64,000 nt of DNA. Source: Choanephora cucurbitarum. Lineage: Eukaryota; Mucoromycota; Mucoromycetes; Mucorales; Choanephoraceae. Shown piece by piece: positions 11,681-25,137 of the stretch. A program made the position numbers and the translations under genes. Within the stretch, counting starts at the first letter, position 1. Every line of letters starts with the position of its first letter. Location: the NCBI GenBank assembly GCA_025331435.1, contig JAIWNI010000007.1, positions 124,001 to 188,000 on the forward strand, given 5' to 3'. Below the pieces are notes generated by a model, which worked only from the letters and a program-made list of their open reading frames with translations, searched no databases and was not told the DNA's origin.

Positions 11681-14025
11681 TTACATAGTAAAGGAAGCTG
11701 TTTGACGAATGTCACGGCTAGAAGCTCCAACATGAACAGTAAATTTACCAGAAGGAATGGCCCATGATTGCGATTCAATGTCCCAGATGCTGATATGAGT
11801 CTTTGTCAATTCGAACTTGACAGTCTCTGAAGAATCCTTCTTCAAATTGACCTTTGCGAATTCACGGAGGTTCTTTGGAGGTTCATTAGCACTGTCAGGG
11901 AACTGCAAGTAGACTTGAACAATTTCAGCACCGGAGACAGGACCAGTGTTCTTGACCTTGACAGAGATGTTGACGGTAGCACCATCTTTGTCGGACTTCT
12001 TGGCATTTACCTTTAAATCGCTGTATTCAAACTTGGAGTAAGATAGACCATGACCAAAGGCGAACAAAGGCTCAATACCTGCGTGATCGAAATGCTTGTA
12101 TCCTACGTTCAGTTTCTCAGTGTAAGTGACATTGAAGTTAGGATCGGGCTTCTGGTTGTAGTCAGATGCTTCTTTAGCAATAGTATAAGGGAGACGACCT
12201 GAGGGGTTGACGGCACCAGTAACGATATCACCAAGTGCATTACCAGATTCTTGACCAGCAAGACCAGGCCATACAACAGCTTTAATGTTGGGATGGTTAA
12301 TCCAAGGCATGAGGACAGCACCAACTGAGTTGATGACAACGACTGTGTTTTCGTTAGCATCAGCAACTGCCTTGATCTATAAAGGTGAACAAGTTAGCTA
12401 CCTATCGTAGTGTGCTACATTAGCTACATCCTTACCAGATTGTCACCATTGTTCCAAAGACTCAGATTGTTACGGTCGCCAACGTTGCCATCAACAACAA
12501 GATATTCTTCACCGGAAGTAGCAGCAGCAAAAACAAAAGCAACTTCAGCATCCTTTGCGGCTTCAGCGGCAGCTTCGAGGTCCCAATCACTGTCAGATGA
12601 TTTGATGGTGACACCGTTACCAAATGCATTTGAAAGACCTGTAAGAGGCTGTACAAATAAAAAAACAAAGTTAATACTATAAACTGATTTAATGGACATC
12701 CACTTACATCAATCAAATAAGGGAAGTCTGCAGTACCAGATCCCCAACCTTGAGCCAAATGACCAATCAAACAACCATGATCTTCACAGCTGTTGATACC
12801 ACTATAGAAAAATGTCAATCAACAGGCGACATACGTATACATATATGTATGCTTACTTGGGGTTATTCTTAATACCACTTCCAACAAGAGCAGCAGTCTT
12901 AAGCTTCTTCTTATCAATGGGCAAAATGCCATCGTTCTTGAGGAGTACACATGAAGCAGCAGCCATGGAACGAGCCAACTTGTAATGATCAGCTTGAACG
13001 TTAACAAAAGGTTCATCCTTACGATGGAAACCATTGATGCGAGTTTCAGGGAAGTCCTTGTCTTGACCCATCTTGTACCAAGCAGCAACTATACGTACAG
13101 CCATATCAGTGACACGCTCTTCTTTGACTTCGTTTTCATTGACAGCCAAGGTTAAGTTAGGACCAAAGTAAGAATCCTTGGATCCAAATTCAATATCACC
13201 AGGCATAGTCATGTCCAAACCACCATTGGCAGCTTTAGCAGTACTGTGAGTAGCTCCCCAATCAGATTGGACAAATCCCTTAAATCCAAGTTCTTTCTTC
13301 AAAATTTGGTTTAAGGTGTAATCGTCTTCACATGCCCATGTTCCATGAAGTTGGTTATAACTACACATGACTGAACCAACACCAGCCTCTACAGCACGAG
13401 CAAATGGCCAGAGATAGACTTCATGAAAGGTACGTTCGTCTGCTTCGGAGGTAGAGTTCTTTCGGTTGAGTTCTTGATCGTTCAAGATATAGTGCTTGAC
13501 AGTAGCAATAACACCTTCTTCTTGAATTCCTTTGATGGTCTCAGCAGCCAAAACACCTTGCAAGTAAGGATCTTCACCACCGGATTCCCAGCCACGGCCT
13601 CCTTCAGGAGATCTCATAAAGTTGACAGCAGGACCCAAAAGAACATGAACACCTTTACCATAGAACTCCTTGCCCATGTAATGACCACGAGCGAGGATAG
13701 CTTCTTTGTCAAATGAGGCAGCGGCATTGATACCAGCAACACCGGAAGTAACATTACTTGCCCAACGCATACCCAAAGGAGCATCTTGCAAACAGATAGA
13801 AGGAAATGCTGGTTCAGAGACAGGATAGGTGTTACCTACACAAAGACTCGTATTCCATCCAGTACCGGTAGTAATATTGACTTTAGCCTCGAGAGACATT
13901 TGGTCTACGAGAGCATGGGCTTTTTCGTATGCTTCATCCCATGAAAGTACAGTGACCTTAGCGTTAACAACACTACTGGTGACTAAGAGAGCCAGAGCAG
14001 AGGCAGAAAGAGATAAGAAACGCAT
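11681..14025 (-). CDS. Secreted GH3 beta-glucosidase
   Basis: Hydrolyses terminal non-reducing beta-glucosyl residues (cellobiose and related beta-glucosides) outside the cell. Four exons: 14025-12857, 12801-12708, 12648-12436 and 12376-11681. The introns are 55-59 bases and the product is 723 residues. A signal peptide covers residues 1-22, with a likely cut after VVNA. The GH3 N-terminal domain carries KHYILNDQE and the catalytic nucleophile Asp255 in the SDWGA motif. The C-terminal domain has SGEEY at about 466-470, where the acid/base Glu of fungal family members sits, followed by a GDRNNLSLW stretch. A fibronectin type III-like domain closes the protein (about residues 620-720). Several NxT/NxS sites fit secretion. 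Nothing appears broken. Confidence 0.95.
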
Positions 14026-16591
14026 TACAAAAATATGTTAATCGCAATGAAGTTCAGGTAGTTTTTGATTTTGATGTCGCTTTATATACTAAATCGTTGG
14101 GTACATGCTCTTTCTTTTTTCGTAACTTTTAAGGTCATACAATTTGTCTATTTTCTTTTGCTTTTTTTTATTTTTGTGAGCAAGTTTCGTCATAAAAGGG
14201 TACATACTGACTTTCCCAATTTTTTGTTGCTTCTTTGAGATTTTAAGGTTAGTGTCATGCCCCTCTGTAGTTGCAAACCAGTATAAGAATAATGCGGGAT
14301 GCTTTGTATTTCTCATAGTCCTGTAATACCTCTGGAAATAGCTATTTTCGAAAATCAGCTGAAATGATATATATTTAGGAGCCTGTGAAGTTTACTGAAT
14401 CTATCATTATTCTTGTCGATCTCAAATTCAACAAAACAAAAGATATCTTTCGAGTGTTATATCTTGAATAAATGTTGTATAAGACGCTAGCTTTTTATGG
14501 TTCTTGATGAGATATTCAATTGTGAAGATTTGCCAGCCTTATGAGTAGTGTTTAGGCCTCTCGATAAAAATAACATGAGCTTGTGTATATTTGTCCCAAA
14601 CTTTCTTTCAGACAAGTGATGGGAACATTATATTTGACTGAGAGAAATTGGATAATCTGGGATTTCTTTACATAATAGTGTCAATTCTAGATCTTGCCTT
14701 TAATTCTACTCTCAAGTTTTCAAATCAAAACAAACATCATTAGAATACAAAAAGAGTGAAATTTTGCATCTCTCACTTCTTTGAGAATTGCACAAACTTG
14801 TCTCTGAACAAGACATACCAAAAAATTAGCTTTTCGAAAAAACAATAGGATGATCCAACGTTTGCTTTCGGGTAAGTATCTGTACTACGAGAAATAAAAA
14901 CCCAAAAAAAAAGCAAGTGAAGTAATTGGTAACTTTGTGTTGACAATTTTGAATTATCCAAGTAACGTCTTAAGTAATCATTTAAGGTTACATTCTACCC
15001 CCCTCCTTTTTTTTAGAACAAAGCACATACGTTTTTTAGAGTTGCCGGGAAAAAAGACAAATTACATATAAACTCTTTTGGTGATAATCTGAAAAACAAG
15101 TACCCTATTTTCATGCAAAAGCCGTATCAAAAAAATGCAACCAATGGCTAACTTCTTTCCGCACTATGCTTTTTTTGCTATCTAGGTAGTCTTGTAACCA
15201 CTCACTCTCTGGCCTTTTCAGGTACACATGACTTTCAAGGTGTACAAAGGGCTGCTTTCAAACGATTATATAATAATTCTACAACTTCTACAGTCGGAAA
15301 TATTCCTTTAAGCAAGTATCAGGTCAAGAATATTGCTCTTGTTTCTAACAAAAAAGGTAAAAATAGCAGAGCATTTTTTCTTGCAAAAAAAAGTTATCAT
15401 TCAAGCAAGCGAATGATTGTTTCAACCTCTTTATTTCGATAAGCTACATATAAGTGGTTGTCCTTACTTGAATTATAGCACTTTTTTTTGTGGGATCAAC
15501 GCTCGATTGGATGCTCATATGCAGTATTTTGCTTTTTCATATAATAGCAAGGCTTACTCTTAATTTGTATGTAACATTGTATACTAATCCGATTTTGATA
15601 CTTTGTGAACATAATGCGAAACGAAGGATTCAACTCAAGCCTAGTTTGACTGTATGCGACAGAATAAAGCGAAATGAAAGCAATTATATGTACTGTTTCA
15701 TAAGATAGTGGTGCTTGTAAAAGCTAGTTTGAGTTGAGCTATTAAAAGCTTCTCAGTCAAGGAGCTGAAAAGCTGATGCACAAATCAATCAAGGTGCTCA
15801 TTTTGGAAATTTCTAAACCCTACTCGCGTTCAGTAAAAACAATAACAGAAAAGTCGAATTTAACGGCAACAGTGAATGGCCAGTTTTCCTGCTTTATGAG
15901 CTAGTTGAGTTAAGACAGCAACACAAACTTTCTTAGGGCTGTAAATGGCCTGCTTATCAAATTCAATTCTCATCTTTCCATCGATGCGGGATTTTGCCTA
16001 GTCTTCTTCTGAAGAACATGGCACAAGATCTCAATGTGTTATGATTTTTGTCACACATACTTAGATGCAAGTTGCGCTTTGTTTTTATTTATTTATTTCA
16101 TAAAGTAAGCATAAGCTTTTATATCTGAAGCAGTACCATGATCCTTAATTCTAATGAGTAAAGACTTTTATTCCTTTTTTTGACTTATGTCATTGTTGAC
16201 ATTATTTTATTTTCAGTGTCCCTAAAAAAGAGTTAGAGGAAGGAAACAAGTAGAAAGATAGTGTTCAGTCGTACACTTTAGTCTGTAAGACCGAATCCAA
16301 GTTCCCAAAACCCGTTTCTGCTTTATATATACGCTATATGACGCTATCTTTTCTTTGATGTTGGTAACACTAACTGAAGAAATATACTCAAAAATTGTAG
16401 CAATGCTGCTCTTATTGCAAATACTTTCTTTTTTGTGGAAAGGCATTTCTCTTATATGGAGGCAACAATACATTTGTTTTTATACCCAACACGTTCTCAT
16501 TTTGGTCTTGACACTTATATAGGGATTTGATGCTATTTCAAGCATCCTTCTCTGCTTTCCAAGTCAATCTGGATAACGCTATTCTCCTTCC
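14026..16591. other. Gene-poor interval
   Basis: The first few hundred bases upstream of the beta-glucosidase ATG should hold its promoter. The remainder has many stops in every frame and poly-A/T runs. No domain or exon series could be supported. Confidence 0.45.
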
Positions 16592-16846
16592 ATGTTGCAA
16601 GATGTGATGGCTTCATTAAAAAAAAACTCGTGTTCTCTAATAATCATCTACGGCTTCTTTGAAGGTATTTGGTCTGGCACATTATCTCAATATACTCTAG
16701 CTTTGTTAGAAGCTCAAGTAAAAGACCAAAGCTTGTCGAGGTCAAATGCAGGACAAAAGAGGTTACCTCAGTCATTTTATGCAGTTTTTCAACTTCTAAG
16801 GAAGTCAGATAGAAAAGAAAAAGAATGTATCAACTACTTGAGCTGA
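16592..16846 (+). pseudogene. Possible MULE-type transposase fragment
   Basis: A short open frame with the phrase SQYTLALLEAQ. This resembles the linker that precedes the SWIM/Cys-His end of Mutator-like transposases (S.YAL..I..Q pattern). It lies ~650 bases upstream of a clearer MULE/OTU relic on the same strand, so both may descend from one element. The match is weak and the frame ends without a zinc motif. Confidence 0.22.
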
Positions 16847-17489
16847 CATCACAGACTCCAAAGCAAAAGACTTGATAGCATTCTTGCAGAAGCAATCCAA
16901 CCAGCAGATGTCCTTGAAGACAAGGCGAATGGCATATCTAGCTTCAATTTCATAATAAAAAGCCGAAAATAACGGCTTGCCGATTTGATCGTAATGATCT
17001 TTTTTTTTTTTGTAATTAGGCCTTTGGTTCTCAGCATTTTCTTCAGCCTTAACACGATTCAAAAGAGAATTGGTAAGGTATGCTAATCTAATCAACTTAC
17101 TTGGAAGGCTCAACATTTTCAAATATAAACAAACCGGGCAGAGCAGAAGGCAGATTGAAATAGATAAGGTAATTTGTTATAACAACAAGCCGTTTGATGG
17201 TGCAACTAACACAAGGTAGACAGGCTTAAAGAAATTTCTAAAGAAGTCAGTTAATAATCAAAAGGCAATAAAACAAAACAAAAAGAATCTCCTAATAACA
17301 AAGGTAGTACAAAGAGCAACTGATTCATAAGCGCATTTCAGTCAACATGACGATGCGTCAAAAAGCTGGTACATTATTTGCCTTCTGTATCAAACGTAGG
17401 AGGCTGATATAATCAAGGATAGAACATGCTCTATATGTTTAATTTGGTTTTTATTAAGTCATCGTCATTGCTGCAGTAACAGGTACCCA

Positions 17490-18098
17490 CAAGAATAATA
17501 AATTTGAGGGTATCAGGCTGTCAAGCCAATTGAGATCCAGTTAGAGAAATTGCAGATTCTAATGACAGGCTTGAGAATTGAGTGAGAAAGAACCATCTTT
17601 GAGGATTATTTGAAGGCTCTTTCTGGTAGGCATTTTAAAGACAAGCTAATCGAGCGCATCTTTTCACCTTCTGTTGTATATGATACCAAAGGACTCCCAA
17701 AGAACACAATCAGGGAGAAAATTGTTTTGGAAAAAGAATTCGATAGAATTACTCAATTAGCAAAAATTAAACCTCTTAAAAACAGCACTTTGAAAAAAAA
17801 AGTGATTTCTAATGTGATGGGTGTAATGTTAACTAAATAATTGTTATTAGTCAAACGAATCATTCCTCTTCCAAAGGGCTACAATGCAAAGCAAGTAACC
17901 AGCCACTTCAACCTCTCGCCTGACATCGGTTGCGGGTTTAGAGCTGTTGCCTATGCCATTTTTTCAAGACCAACATCAATATGGCAAGACCAAGAGCGAA
18001 ATGCTTACCTTCTTGAGGTAAAAATGAGCAACTTCATCGTCAATTGTTTGATATCTAATAACCCGCGCAAGCACTCTTGCATTCGTGCCTTGTTATAA
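17490..18098 (+). pseudogene. MULE-like transposase C-terminus with OTU-like domain, decayed
   Basis: The plus-strand reading frame is interrupted by an in-frame TGA near 17582 and a TAA at 17838-17840. The first part ends in a TKGLPKNTIREK segment resembling the KGRPK linker at the end of Mutator-like transposases. The second part contains DIGCGFRAVAYAIF followed by a W about a dozen residues later, which matches the start of an OTU cysteine-protease domain (DGNCGFRA). The Asn before the catalytic Cys is changed. Fungal and plant MULEs often carry OTU domains, so this is probably a dead element. No terminal inverted repeats were found by eye. Confidence 0.45.
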
Positions 18099-18865
18099 AT
18101 TACTGTCTTGCCTCATCTCAATCTGTTCATGTGTGTTTTTGTCCAGCCTAGGTAATTCTTGAAACATACATTGATTGCCTCTTTTTCTTTTTACTTGAGC
18201 ACTTACATTTCTTTCTAGATTGTAATCGACTAAATTATTCATATTAGCTTGATTCAAAAAGAACAAAGCAAGAAGCTTTTAAATGATCGATTAGACCTGA
18301 ATAAACTTATATGCAGTCGCATTCCTTTAGCACCTCATGTGATAAGGTCCTCTCTTCTGTAATCCTTGTTTTGTTGCTTTTTCTATTCCACTCGTTCCTG
18401 TACATTCAAATCAGCAATCACCATTATAGTGTTCTCAAATAAAGCAAATAAACTGGTACACTTTTTTCTTCCCTCAATGGTTGTTTTGAGAATCCTCCTT
18501 TGAAGTATATCGTTGCTACCTTCACTCGGTGGGCCTAGCAAATACCTTGAATGAATGCAACCTACTTTAAAAGATAAAGATATACAACTTACAAGTTCCT
18601 CTAATTTTTACTATATAGATACACTGTAGTTTATCATTCTGGTTGGTAGGAGTCAATATAAATGCGTAGCTGCTCACATTCTGTGCACTCTCTTCAACAA
18701 GTTTGCTGCTCATTTAGTGCGAGGATCTCCTCTGCTTGTGTCACTCTGAGAATTTACCCTTTTATTTAAAGGGTCTCATTATTGGCTAAAAACAATAGTA
18801 AAACCTGAGATTCAATAAGATAGCGCTTTTTTATTGCCTTTTCACTTTTCCGACTATTGCATGCC
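18099..18865. other. Intergenic, upstream of Zn2Cys6 gene
   Basis: Presumed promoter and 5' UTR of the transcription factor. No gene or clear control element was recognised. Confidence 0.35.
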
Positions 18866-21294
18866 ATGTCAGATGTCAACGATGAGGACAAAAAGGAAAA
18901 GAGCATCAACTTTGGAGCAGCTTGTTTCCGCTGCCGAGGCTTTAGGTACCTCTCTTGATAATAGTAACAAGCCAATACTAATCTGCTTGACTTAGACATG
19001 CTTGCGATAGAAAAAAGCCTTCTTGCTCACGTTGTTGTCGAAAAGGCACAACTTGTGTTTATCCAGAAGCAGCTCCTTCATTGAAAGAACTTCAAAAAGC
19101 GACAGAGACGCTAAGTGATAGAATCAGAAAGTTCAATGAGAAACTCAAAATGACTGATACTATCGAAAGAGAAGCAATCCCATTGTATACAAGTAGTAGT
19201 TATTCATCATGTTCTGACGACGAACTGCAAGAGCATATTCTAAAGAGACATATGCGTCACTCAAAAATAGCATCCGCTTGTAATTTTTCTCTCTATCCTT
19301 GCAGCAAGTGCTTCAAAGATTTGCAACAGTGCGATTTGTCATTGCCTAAATGCAGTCGGTGTGAAGCAAACAATTTTGAATGCCATTTCGAGAAGACTGA
19401 ACCGAAAGCCAATCATGTTTCTCAAGTACTAAATACTATGAATAAAGTCATGGATCAATGGCAGGATTCTGTTGACTGTATGACTAAAGACTTTGCTAAG
19501 AAGACCAAAGACCTTTCTGCTAAAGCTAACAACTCCCTTAAAATTAAACCAATACAGCAAACATCTTGGAAAATTACAACAACTCAGAGAGGCCTTTCGA
19601 TGGAAAGCAATGTTATCTCTTATAACGACTTTTCCACTCTTGTTGATCAATTCAAGCGATCCTTTGCAGTCAGTAGAGATAAACATAAACTATTAAAACT
19701 GTCACAAACTAACATGGCCGATAATTCAACTATCGAATTTGATGATGTTCGCTCAATCCATACTTCAACTAGCTTCGCTTTGTGGAATTTGTGGGCTCAT
19801 CCACTACATGCAATACCTCAAGATTACCCAATTGAGATCACTCAGGAGCTCACAGATAGCCTGATCGATCTTTATTGTCGTACACCATGCTGTTCGTCTA
19901 TTCGTCTGCCTATTGTTGACACAAATAACATTCTATTACGCTATAAGGATACCAATCCTTCAAATCGCCCATCAACTGTCTTGATTTATGCAATATGCGC
20001 CATGGCAGCTCGGAATGCATTTCAATTGCACGTATGGAGCAAACGGCCATCTTTTGAAGTACCACATTATAATATGGGTAAAGCTTTGTCAATAGCTTAT
20101 TGTCTTCGTGGCCGAGAGTTATTGTCAGATTGCTTCGATGAACCTAGCTATGAACGTTGCTTGGCAGCGTTCTTGTTATCTTACTGCAGCTATCAGAACG
20201 GCTATGCTGGAGTTATCTATTACTATGAATGGATAGCATATAATATGGCACAAGAATTGGGCCTCTACAATCCTGATCGGCAACTTAATCGCTATGAAGC
20301 AATGCTGATATGGCAGATATACTATTGTAATGCATGGTACAAGGCTCTCCAAGGTGGCGAAAGCTCAAGTCCTGTTGGGTTGAGTCAATGTAGACCACAA
20401 CTTTCAACTATTCCCCCCACTCTTCCTATACCCAAATCAGAAGAAGAAGCTGTCGAGTACTATGTATGGAACTCATGGGTCTACCTCATCCGTCTACAAG
20501 TCCTTCGTGAGCAATCAATGGCTGCACTGCTATTTCCGAAATCAGCAGAAAGAAACGATTCTTTGCCGCAAGAGATTCTTAAAATGCAAAAAACACTTAA
20601 AGAATTCCATTGCAGTCTGCCTGAAGAATGGAAATCTGATAGTCCTTTGCCTTTTGCATTTTTTACCTCATGCTGTTCTTCTAATGAAGATTTGCAGGAC
20701 GAAAACAAGCATTATAAAGTTGACATACAGTCATTTTCGCGTCATTGTGTTGATCTAGTGCGACTAAACTATAGCACCAACGAAGCTATTCTATATCAAG
20801 CATTCGCTCCGATGCATCGTGTGCCTGTCACCTCTAAATCCTTTCAATACTTAGAGACTAGTATCAATGCGGCAAACGCTATTGTTCAGCTCACTGAGTT
20901 AATGACGAAAAAAGGAGAGAGATGTTTTGTTCCTTTCGTTTGTGTACTTTTTGCAAACATTGTGTATTGCAAACTTTTGACTTATACAACAGACGACAAA
21001 CTTTATGAAACAGGACGCCAAGGTTTGTTGCGTTCTCTAGATGTAATTAAGGGCTCAAAGAGTTATATGTACGATTTTGAATTGACTCGCAACTTGGCTA
21101 ATGCTATGGAGCAAGATACTCAACACATCATCTGTCAGCAAGCTGCTGCTTTTGGGGTTGGTGCAGACTCTTCCGTTTCAATAGGGAGTACACACTCACT
21201 TCAAACACCTTCTTCCCAACACTACTTGAGCGAGGAAATGTTTGGGAGCTTTGAAAGCTGCAGGTCTAGAGAGGCGTCGAAACTGTTAACTTGA
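18866..21294 (+). CDS. Transcription factor with two Zn2Cys6 clusters and Fungal_trans domain
   Basis: A probable nuclear DNA-binding regulator of 792 residues. Exon 1 is 18866-18945, the intron 18946-18995 (50 bases) and exon 2 18996-21294. The intron falls inside the first zinc cluster, between its second and third Cys, and is absent from a plain ORF reading. Cluster 1 uses Cys20, 23, 30, 37, 40 and 47 with the usual CDRKKPSCSRC core. Cluster 2 uses Cys129, 132, 139, 146, 149 and 156 with the same spacing and a CSRC core. A basic/helical linker separates the two. The middle-homology (Fungal_trans) region covers about residues 310-480 and includes PIVDTNN, an acidic/aromatic GYAGVIYYYEW stretch and an ELGLY motif. 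Targets are unknown. Two clusters in one protein is uncommon, because most fungal regulators of this class have one. Confidence 0.88.
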
Positions 21295-22399
21295 TCTACA
21301 TGAAGTACTCCCTTTCTTGTTGTTACTGTTATCATTTGTTTTTTTTTGTTTACCCTCTGCATTCCGTTAATTACCTTACTCGCCCTTTGCTTTTCTTGTT
21401 GTTACCTTTCATTTGTATTATATTGTTTAATAAATCGATACTTTAATGTAAATAGCATACACATCCTTGGTGCCATCCATATGAGATATGAGTTTTAGAC
21501 AATACTAGCAGTGAAGCAAAAATCGTATTTGAAAAACGCTGCTAACCAATTGAATAGTTGGCATCATTTCATTTTTCTAACATCTAATGCACATACGTAT
21601 ACGTTTTACTTTTAGCTTCATAGGCAGATTAGAAGCTGAATCAGGTCCTCTCGTTTGTTTATCAGTAAGAACCTATGATATGTGACGCATGCAACATTCA
21701 GGTTCGTTTCACAGTAGCAAAATAAATATTTACAAGCTTCTTTCATCTTGCTGAAATAAAAAAGGCCTTTTCTTCGCTCTTGAGAATGCCAATCATTACT
21801 CAAGAAATAACAATTGGCTGACTATTTCATTGAGACAAAAATAAATGTATTTCAACCTTAAAACACATGTATTGCTGAGCATTTTCAAAAGTAAACATAA
21901 AATAGGATACAGTAATAATACCAACAAAAAAAAAAGTGCTACAATGTAATACAGGATGAAGCAAAATTGCGACTTTATTTTATTTTGTATTGCTCCAAGC
22001 AATCATGTGAAGTATAGTAATTCGCTCTACCAGTGTCTCGATGTTAATAATCTACTGCTCATGATGTGGCTAAATACGTGCAAGATGTTCTCTGATAAAA
22101 TTATGATAATTTTGTGCAACACCAGAGAAAGGCTTGTTCTGGACTCACAAAACACTGCCAATTAGAGTTTAGTCTGTTTATAAATGAGCAGTAGGATGTC
22201 AAGTTTTACTTGCTGCTGATTTTCAATGCGTCAAAAAAGAGAATCAAAGAACCCAGAACACTCCATTTTTAGGGTCTCGATTACGATCGGCAAACTCTAT
22301 ATAATTGATCATGTTAGTCTTGAGAACAAAAAAAAAGATTTTTTTAATCTCTTTTTTTTTTAATTCTTTTTTCTTTATCTTTTCTTTTTTTAATTTATC
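21295..22399. other. Intergenic between transcription factor and F-box gene
   Basis: Holds the 3' UTR of the transcription factor (T-rich, with an AATAAA-like stretch near 21430) and the upstream region of the F-box gene. Bases ~22328-22395 form a strongly A-then-T-rich tract directly before the F-box ATG, including a short inverted repeat around AAAAAGATTTTTTT. Confidence 0.45.
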
Positions 22400-23638
22400 A
22401 TGACAGGCGTTCGTCCACCCAACTTATTACACTTACCACTAGACATTTTATTAAGAATATCGAAATACCTAAGCTTTGCTGACTTGTGGTATTTAGCAAC
22501 TTGCTCACATCATTGCAAAACGCTTGCACAACAAATCATTTGGCACCGCTATCATATTGATTTATCTAAACGGCAGCTACATGCCTTTGATCATACAGTT
22601 TATGCAGCACTAGCCTATGTCAGCCGACATGGTTATAAGAATAACAACAGCGTTGACTATAGTATCACTCAAAGTGTTGCAAACAGACTCGTAGTCGAGA
22701 TTTATGATAGAACACCCTCAAATAACTGGGAGCATTGTCTAGATTTCTTTCTGGACAAAACTCTTGGTATAATCATCGATCATGTGTTTCTTGATCCATT
22801 GTTGGATATCGTCCCAAAGCATTCTTCCATAACTGACATATGTCCTACAAAGACAGCTTTCAGCTGCAGTGATACAACAGAATATCATCATGATCTACTT
22901 TCACCAGAATTTCATCCTACCCGAATGGGTCATTTGATGACCAGCTTCTTGACAACGCTATATCCTACATTGATAGCTTTGTTTGAAGCAGAACCAACTG
23001 GCGAAATACATCATCGATTGCTTTTGAATCACATCAATCGACACCTAGACAACTTAACATTTCGATACCACAGCCACCATAAGCGCAGCCTTCTGTTAAT
23101 CACTTCTCCTAGATCTGCCCAGTCTGCTGCTGCTGCTGTACAACATCAAAACCAAATTTTGCGCCTGAATTTCCGTATCCTTATTCGATTGATCGGTACA
23201 TTAGTCCAGACTGATCTCTTGTCTGCTAATGACTTGGACATAATCACTCGTCAAAGAGTTCAACTCTTCTTCCTTACTTCAACTAGTAACACTCACGAAG
23301 AGGAAAGCTATCCACGCAAAAAAAAGGCAAGATACATGCGTTCTTGCAAACTACCAAAAGACCAAGTCACTCTTTATGAATCCTTAAAAAAGCATGCCAC
23401 ACAATACTGCTGGCAGTTGTGGCTAGAAGAAATCGAATTTCAGATGGAAGTTTTCTTGGACCTGACAAGAGCAGTCCTGTTATTACAAGAACAAACCTCT
23501 CATTCTAGAGCAGACCTAAATGTCGTTTCTACTATGCTTGACGATACAGTTTCGGCGCTGATCACTACCCGTTCAAGCGAAAGCTCGTTCATATTGCCTG
23601 CCTCTTCTAATTCAAATTCCAAAGCCACCACCGTCTAA
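22400..23638 (+). CDS. F-box protein
   Basis: A single-exon gene of 412 residues. Residues about 8-50 match an F-box (LPLDILLRISKYLSF, then DLWYLATCS and an IIWHRY end). The F-box is the Skp1-binding part of SCF ubiquitin ligases, so the product is likely a substrate adaptor. The rest is helical with no leucine-rich or WD repeats that I can see, and a Ser-rich tail. A KKKAR patch lies at about residue 310. Substrates are unknown. Codon use and length look normal. Confidence 0.78.
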   Translation: MTGVRPPNLLHLPLDILLRISKYLSFADLWYLATCSHHCKTLAQQIIWHRYHIDLSKRQLHAFDHTVYAALAYVSRHGYKNNNSVDYSITQSVANRLVVEIYDRTPSNNWEHCLDFFLDKTLGIIIDHVFLDPLLDIVPKHSSITDICPTKTAFSCSDTTEYHHDLLSPEFHPTRMGHLMTSFLTTLYPTLIALFEAEPTGEIHHRLLLNHINRHLDNLTFRYHSHHKRSLLLITSPRSAQSAAAAVQHQNQILRLNFRILIRLIGTLVQTDLLSANDLDIITRQRVQLFFLTSTSNTHEEESYPRKKKARYMRSCKLPKDQVTLYESLKKHATQYCWQLWLEEIEFQMEVFLDLTRAVLLLQEQTSHSRADLNVVSTMLDDTVSALITTRSSESSFILPASSNSNSKATTV

Positions 23639-25137
23639 AAGTATTATGTCAAATATTCTCTCATTCCCCCTTTATATCTGTACAGCTCATCTACTTTCAA
23701 AGCCATTGTAAATTTCTACCTGTAAATAAGTATTAGTGTAAATTAATAAATAAATTCCTATTTTCGTATTCTGTTATATGTGGTATATACAGCTTCTATT
23801 TTACTCGTTTAATTCATAATGTGTTACAATTGTTCATTTACAGCAAAAGTTTCGTTTGACCATTTGAAGTGCCGATGATGCTAAATTAAAAAGGAAGGCC
23901 TCTTTTGGATTGTTCTCTTTTCTTTTTGTTAAATATGGGGTATATGCTCATCAAACAATGACTTGCGTTACCCGCGAATTGTTTCATATTCATTATTGGC
24001 CCCGGATAGTCCAAGGCGGAGATTTGATTGGATCTACCTATTCTTTGTTCATATAAGACTTTTAGCATAATACATTTGTCGAATGATCTTGTTCATGTTA
24101 GCTCCGAACAATGAAGGCTCTCGAGCTGAGCTAAGTTCGTCTTGCGCCCATCATTATAAAACAAAAATAGATTTACATATTGCAGCGAATAAACCAAAAA
24201 GAAACTGAATTATGTCAACTGCTGACAAACTTATTGTTTCCTGACGATTTAATTAAGGGCTGCGAAAAGATATAAATAAAATTACAAGGTGCGCGTATTT
24301 ATTATCATTTTGTTAGCGCCAAAATCAATTTGGAATATGTGCAGACTTATTGATAGTCAAGACCAAAGCCTATCTAGGATAACAATATTGATTGTTTGTA
24401 TCCAAATTGCTTTGTTTTCACGTTAATAAGGGAGTGGGCGTTTTGTCGTAATTGATCGCAAAGTATGCTGATTTGGCTTCATCATTGTAAACGGAAAATG
24501 CTGATATGACTAGGCCCTTAGGGTTTAAAGCATACGCTATGTTCATCTTACTAGACAGAGGTGTGTTAAACACACTATTTCAAGTATACATTTTAAGCAT
24601 ACTCTCTTCTCAAATTATTGTTTGAACTTTTGACTATTGATTACACATGCAACAATGTTTCAAATGTGAATTTAAAACAAAAAACATCCTTGATTAGCTC
24701 CAAAGTACTTTTGGGACTAGGTAAACAAACACGATCGTTTGTTTCGATTTCGTCATAACTCGCATTTACCTATAACTTTAAGGAGCACAGTTATGTATTG
24801 ATAACTATACCGTGCGAAGTCTTCTAAAGATAGATTAGTCTTTCATTGATGCACTTTGTTCAATGGCTAGAGGCGCAATGATAATTTTCAATTCCTACGA
24901 TACTACAAAGCTAACACTTGAGGATCGCGTTTAGCTTTCTTCTTGACTTTCTGTTGATGGCATTGTCTGAAGAATTTGCTGCAAATTTGGCCTACCAAAT
25001 ACTTGTTTGGATGAAAGCCTTGTTAGTCTATTACATCTTTCCCAGTAAACACCACAACTTATTTTGCTTTAAGAAGAAAAGACAGGCGTCTAAAAGTCGT
25101 CATTAAACGTTTATTTGATTTCTCTCTGGTTTAGCTT
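23639..25137. other. Gene-poor interval
   Basis: The first ~150 bases are the F-box gene 3' UTR. Nothing else could be supported on either strand. Confidence 0.45.
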
